A stretch of 35,464 nucleotides of DNA from NCBI GenBank assembly GCA_900107185.1, contig FNPA01000018.1, positions 1 to 35,464 of the forward strand, given 5' to 3'. This DNA is from Ruminococcaceae bacterium YAD3003. Its GTDB lineage: Bacteria; Bacillota; Clostridia; Saccharofermentanales; Saccharofermentanaceae. The notes under the pieces are model-generated. The model worked only from the letters and a program-made list of their open reading frames with translations. It did no database searches and was not told the origin of the DNA. Positions 32,694-35,464 of the stretch are shown one piece after another. The number at the start of each line of letters is the position of its first letter. The stretch's first letter is position 1. The position numbers and the translations under genes are program-made.

Positions 32694-32798
32694 ACGCTTC
32701 TACGCAAAAATCACGAACCCAATAAAATAAAGGGTTTCAATGCATCTTTTTAGTCTAAAGGACGCATCGTAGGAAGTTAATTACACTCTCTAAACGAG

Positions 32799-32990
32799 TT
32801 CTCATTTTATGTGTTTGCGTTCTCACTTTTTATGACAGGCAAACCCTTGCTGCTATTACGTTTCCTGACTTTTTGCGTTACCAGGTCACTACAATTTGGT
32901 TAAGTAATTGGTACAGTTACCCGATTGGTTCAGTAGATTGCTACACCCCTCATTGGTACAGTAATTGGTTCAGTTTGGTACAGTAAATCA
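32799..32990. repeat. Clustered short direct repeats, IS-end-like or iteron-like
   Basis: Two copies of TTCTCA(T/C)TTTT(T)ATG (32799-32811, 32820-32834) are followed by five to seven copies of TTGGTWCAGT (near 32895, 32908, 32925, 32953, 32965, 32975). Arrays of this kind occur at IS21-type element ends or as protein-binding iterons. No transposase or replication gene is present. The remaining bases of 32530-33202 hold no credible gene. Confidence 0.5.
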
Positions 32991-33091
32991 GGTCGATTCT
33001 TCGTTTCAGGAAAAGTAGCCTTATATGAGATATCATTTTAAAAGTGCGATATGTTTTGCTATAACTTTACTGGTCTCTTTACCATGCTTTA

Positions 33092-33120
33092 TTTCAACTT
33101 CCTTTAAAGGTAAGTTGAAA
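33092..33120. promoter_or_regulatory. Long near-perfect palindrome, operator-like
   Basis: TTTCAACTT (33092-33100), CCTTTAAAGG (33101-33110) and AAGTTGAAA (33112-33120) form one 28-base palindrome with a single extra T. No T-tract follows it, so a protein-binding site or cruciform is more likely than a terminator. It lies past the 3' end of the small zinc-ribbon gene at 33203. Confidence 0.45.
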
Positions 33121-33202
33121 ACGATCTGAACTTATCTTAGTCTGTGTGTGGTCTTTTCTGAATCATTAATCGTACGCTCGTGTTGTGATTCTTCTTCATT
33201 GA

Positions 33203-33439
33203 TTAATGCACCATATCATTGTCTTTAAGAAGAACAATCCGGTAATCCGTTTTGTCAACAACTATAGGAGAATAATAAGACGACGCAGCGCCCCAACCGC
33301 ACTTGGGACATGTTATGCTCATTCCACCAATATATCCTTCGGGAAGATCTCTTACCATAACGGTACCGCACTTCTCACATATTGCGGTTGATTTTGATCC
33401 TCTAAAATCCTTACCCCTTTTCCCATGCGTGATTATCAC
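33203..33439 (-). CDS. Small zinc-ribbon protein
   Basis: The protein has 78 residues and starts with GTG at 33439 (GGA 7 nt upstream; no in-frame ATG earlier). It has two CxxC pairs: CEKCG at about 21-25 and CPKCGWG at about 44-50. Together these form one rubredoxin-like zinc ribbon, likely structural. Compact and basic N-terminus (THGKRGKDFRGSKS). It lies downstream of a terminator of the next minus-strand gene, so it needs its own transcript. No recognisable family. Confidence 0.6.
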   Translation of the reverse strand: MIITHGKRGKDFRGSKSTAICEKCGTVMVRDLPEGYIGGMSITCPKCGWGAASSYYSPIVVDKTDYRIVLLKDNDMVH

Positions 33440-33471
33440 AATTATTCCGAACTAATAATAACACAGTCCAC

Positions 33472-33506
33472 ACAAACAAAAACGGCTTGGATTTCTCCAA
33501 GCCGTT
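33472..33506 (-). terminator. Terminator of the Gly-Gly zinc-ribbon gene
   Basis: An 11-bp perfect stem (AACGGCTTGGA, 33481-33491, with 33496-33506) has a 4-base loop and, on the minus strand, TTTGTTTG after it. It lies 11 bp past the stop at 33518. Confidence 0.88.
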
Positions 33507-33517
33507 GAATGAAAGAA

Positions 33518-33775
33518 TTAACAACTGAATAAGAAGACTTCTCCGCAGTCCAGGCACTTGAATTTACATTTTAAGCTTTCAATACCTTGAAAGCTTAAAT
33601 TGGAAGACGAGCACTTACTGCAAGTCACAGGTGTACTGGGATTCTCGTAATAACGCGTTGAGCCCGATGAGTCTCCGAGATTCTTAAGCATTTCTTCGAT
33701 ATCATCCGAACCTCCGACAACTTTCTTCAAATCACTCAGATTCACAACTCTGATATTATTATCATCACTTGCCAT
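33518..33775 (-). CDS. Small zinc-ribbon protein with Gly-Gly leader
   Basis: The protein has 85 residues. The N-terminus VVNLSDLKKVVGG (GG at 21-22) matches the double-glycine leader form (LxxxELxxVxGG) cut by C39-peptidase ABC exporters in bacteriocins and RiPP precursors. The remainder carries CSKC and CLDCGEVF, a zinc-ribbon arrangement, plus further Cys and a final Cys. Strong AGGAGG site 9 nt before the ATG, terminator behind. No processing enzyme or C39 exporter lies in the window. The exported product and zinc binding are inferred from pattern only. Confidence 0.68.
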   Translation of the reverse strand: MASDDNNIRVVNLSDLKKVVGGSDDIEEMLKNLGDSSGSTRYYENPSTPVTCSKCSSSNLSFQGIESLKCKFKCLDCGEVFLFSC

Positions 33776-34194
33776 TTTCAGATCCTCCTATCAATGATTT
33801 GATGGTTCAATAATAACGTTCCGATGTTTTGAATCTTTTGCGGAAGTGTAAACCAAAAGAAAATCAGCAAGAAAGCTAGAAGAATATCTCGAATCACAGA
33901 CAAGCTTGTAAGTTAACTCTGGCTGTTCTCTTTAACAGACTTTTGATTTAAGGATAGATTTAATTTCAGATGTAATAATGACATCAGTTTAGCAAAACAG
34001 TTTTTCATTTCAGACCCTTCCGGAAGCCCAGATTATAGTATCCGGGTTTCTATTTTTTCTGATTAAGCGACATACGGTAAAGCATGTGTTGCTTAACCAA
34101 CGAAACGGCCCGACATTAATGATTGGTTTGCGTTCGTTTCTCACAGATAATGAAGCCATAAAACAAAACATTATCTATCAAGGAGGACAGAACA
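33776..34194. other. Intergenic region with hairpin and promoter for the Gly-Gly peptide gene
   Basis: No gene is visible. A hairpin (GAAGCCC 34023-34029 with GGGTTTC 34044-34050, then TATTTTTT) looks terminator-like on the plus strand but has no gene before it. It could be an attenuator. TTGGTT (34124-34129) and GATAAT (34146-34151), 16 bp apart, form a plausible promoter for the gene at 34195. Confidence 0.4.
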
Positions 34195-34533
34195 ATGAAA
34201 AACACAAATATTAGAGACCTTACCATAGATCAGCTTGGTATAGTCAGTGGCGGAAATGAAATTGAGACACAAGAAGACAGCGAGAATCTTTTTAAACTGG
34301 GATTGCTCGATGAGGCTTATGGTGACGATGATTTGGCATTCGATTGGAATAGGTGCTCTTCTAATATCGATGCAGCCTGGGCGAAGGTTGGTATAACATG
34401 TGTTACCAATTTTGTTTGTATCAATAAATACTATTTTGAGGGAAGAAAGATCACAAGAACAGAAGCACTTGAGATTGCCAAAAATAAAATGATCAAAGGC
34501 CCTAAGATTGGAATCATGCTTCCCATACAGTAA
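34195..34533 (+). CDS. Peptide precursor with double-glycine leader
   Basis: The protein has 112 residues. The leader IRDLTIDQLGIVSGG (GG at 19-20) has the classic hydrophobic spacing of double-glycine leaders. The mature part of 92 residues has three Cys (NRCSS, ITCVTNFVC), an acidic N-terminal half and a basic C-terminal half. AAGGAGGA 7 nt before the ATG is the strongest site around. Such leaders mark bacteriocin or signalling peptides exported by C39-type transporters. No such transporter lies here. The two small zinc-ribbon genes nearby on the other strand hint at a shared family of exported small proteins. Function unknown. Confidence 0.7.
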   Translation: MKNTNIRDLTIDQLGIVSGGNEIETQEDSENLFKLGLLDEAYGDDDLAFDWNRCSSNIDAAWAKVGITCVTNFVCINKYYFEGRKITRTEALEIAKNKMIKGPKIGIMLPIQ

Positions 34534-34662
34534 TCTGCAAACAATCCATGCCAGCTTACTCAAACTTACATCTAACTTGTTTCTTTTGATACATGATTTG
34601 ATGCAGAGCCAATGAAATCACATGTTTAGCCTTCTTTTTGAGATGCCTTTTCCGACGCAGGC

Positions 34663-34755
34663 AATTAAAACGCCCCTGATTTTGTAGTGAACCCCCGAAG
34701 TCTGTCCAACTTCAGGGGTTCACTACATTTCACAGAGGCGTTAGTCGTTTTAATT
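34663..34755. repeat. Palindromic element with IS3-like ends (MITE-like)
   Basis: A 19-bp stem (34683-34701 with 34709-34727, one mismatch) begins TGTAGTGAACCCC and has a 7-base loop. Its arms look like IS3/IS150-type terminal repeats (AACCCC, then GTTGGACA on the other strand) joined directly. Outer arms AATTAAAACG and CGTTTTAATT (34663-34672, 34746-34755) extend the fold. No transposase is inside, so it is at most a non-autonomous remnant. No gene is visible from 34534 to 34782. Confidence 0.6.
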
Positions 34756-34782
34756 CGGGATTTATCTTACAACCAGTAATCA

Positions 34783-35457
34783 TCATCTAAATATGTTGAC
34801 CTGATCATCGATTACGATAAGTTCGCAGTCCAGATCTGCTTCAGAAAACAGTTCATACCAGTTGCTGCTAATGGACAAAGTCTTCAATCCATCCAACTGT
34901 TTGATCTCATCCAAAACACTTTCTGCCAGACCGTTATCATCCTGAACAAAATTACCGATATAGAGGTTTTCCACACCGGACAAAGACGAAATATACGATA
35001 CATCAGCCTGACTGAGAAGAACACAAAACGTATTCATAGTATTACTGACATCAGTGTCATTATCGTTGTGGTTTTTAATTTGTGCATATACGTGTGGTTC
35101 TGTAGAACTGGCAAAATGATATTCAGAAATAATTACAGTAATCTTCCATCCCTGTTCAAGGAATCCGCCTTGCCGGCTCATGAAGTCTGCTAATGCGTTT
35201 CTTAAAGAATCAAGTTCTTCCAAAGACGGATTGGAACCTTTTTTGAGGGCTATGTTGAGCCTGACAGTCTTATCGTCTTTTGAATATTTCCATTCGTCAA
35301 TATAAGCTACTTCCACATCCGCATTATTGTTGATGTAGCTTTTTAAAGACCAATATTTTGTTTCAGTGCAGGAACACACACCAAGTAATACTGCCAAAAG
35401 CATAATTCCGGCAATCAGACGTTTAATGTAGTATGTCATTTCTATCTTACAGTTCAT
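34783..35457 (-). CDS. Lipoprotein of unknown function
   Basis: The protein has up to 224 residues. The signal peptide IMLLAVLLGVCSC with a lipobox-like end (VCSC or LGVC) marks an exported lipid-anchored protein. ATG 35457 and ATG 35439 (MTYYIKRLIAG) are both possible. The second gives a more typical signal length. The mature part is acidic, with a leucine-rich-repeat-like end (LSGVENLYIG, LDGLKTLSISSN). No enzyme motif. The region upstream is cut by the window edge, so the promoter cannot be judged. Confidence 0.7.
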   Translation of the reverse strand: MNCKIEMTYYIKRLIAGIMLLAVLLGVCSCTETKYWSLKSYINNNADVEVAYIDEWKYSKDDKTVRLNIALKKGSNPSLEELDSLRNALADFMSRQGGFLEQGWKITVIISEYHFASSTEPHVYAQIKNHNDNDTDVSNTMNTFCVLLSQADVSYISSLSGVENLYIGNFVQDDNGLAESVLDEIKQLDGLKTLSISSNWYELFSEADLDCELIVIDDQVNIFR

Positions 35458-35464
35458 TATTCTG

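Noticed and set aside
32636-32735. Minus-strand frame reading YYDKYYDNTTTK in the TTGTCGTAGT repeats
   Set aside because: The protein-like repeat is produced by the DNA repeat itself. There is no start or ribosome site.
32799-32990. CRISPR array
   Set aside because: Repeats are only about 10-15 bp with irregular spacing of 1-20 bp and no cas genes. The pattern does not fit CRISPR.
1-35464. tRNA or rRNA genes as integration targets
   Set aside because: I saw no tRNA-like cloverleaf arms or rRNA sequence in the window, though a covariance-model search could not be run.

Overview
The window looks like a low-GC, Gram-positive Clostridia-type chromosome, probably Lachnospiraceae or a near relative. 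The reasons are strong AGGAGG-type ribosome sites, lipoprotein signal peptides, MacB- and Bcr-type ABC genes and clostridial codon use. The genus cannot be fixed from the sequence. Most of the window reads as a defence island of several independent modules, edged by traces of mobile DNA.

Layout. Bases 1-117 are the 3' end of a gene that may be a transposase, followed by about 390 bp without genes. 511-5770 is a plus-strand cluster: a 592-residue lipoprotein ending in an HNH-like nuclease signature, a second small lipoprotein, two MacB/FtsX-type permease subunits and their ATPase. 5918-15797 is a tight four-gene operon (CoiA-like zinc-finger protein, coiled-coil protein with a degenerate P-loop-like region, unknown protein, 1746-residue DEAH helicase with a DUF1998-like Cys cluster). 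It resembles Druantia through its DruE-like helicase, but I do not recognise the three partner proteins. A strong terminator closes it. 15897-16410 holds only gene scraps. 16411-17432 (minus) is a two-gene unit of a three-TM membrane protein and a ThsB-like TIR protein.

17673-26973 is a type I restriction-modification locus with unusual parts: two different consecutive HsdM subunits, one complete HsdS, a tyrosine recombinase, two silent HsdS target-recognition cassettes in head-to-tail order, and HsdR. Short identical repeats bound every recognition domain, which suggests that specificity is switched by cassette exchange. Three consecutive genes with PD-(D/E)XK-like signatures follow (27049-29904).

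From 29905 rightwards the content changes. There is an antitoxin-like relic, an orphan Bcr-type ABC ATPase in a more GC-rich stretch, minus-strand membrane-anchored proteins with overlapping small ORFs, an att-like and IS-like repeat region (32583-32990), a large palindrome, two small zinc-ribbon proteins (one with a Gly-Gly leader), a plus-strand Gly-Gly-leader peptide, an IS3-like palindromic element and a lipoprotein at the right edge.

How the parts work together: the RM genes should form one M2S/R2M2S enzyme family whose specificity can change. The TIR/membrane pair fits a signal-plus-membrane-effector suicide logic. The helicase operon is probably a separate nucleic-acid-targeting system. 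All functional statements come from motifs read by eye, without database searches.
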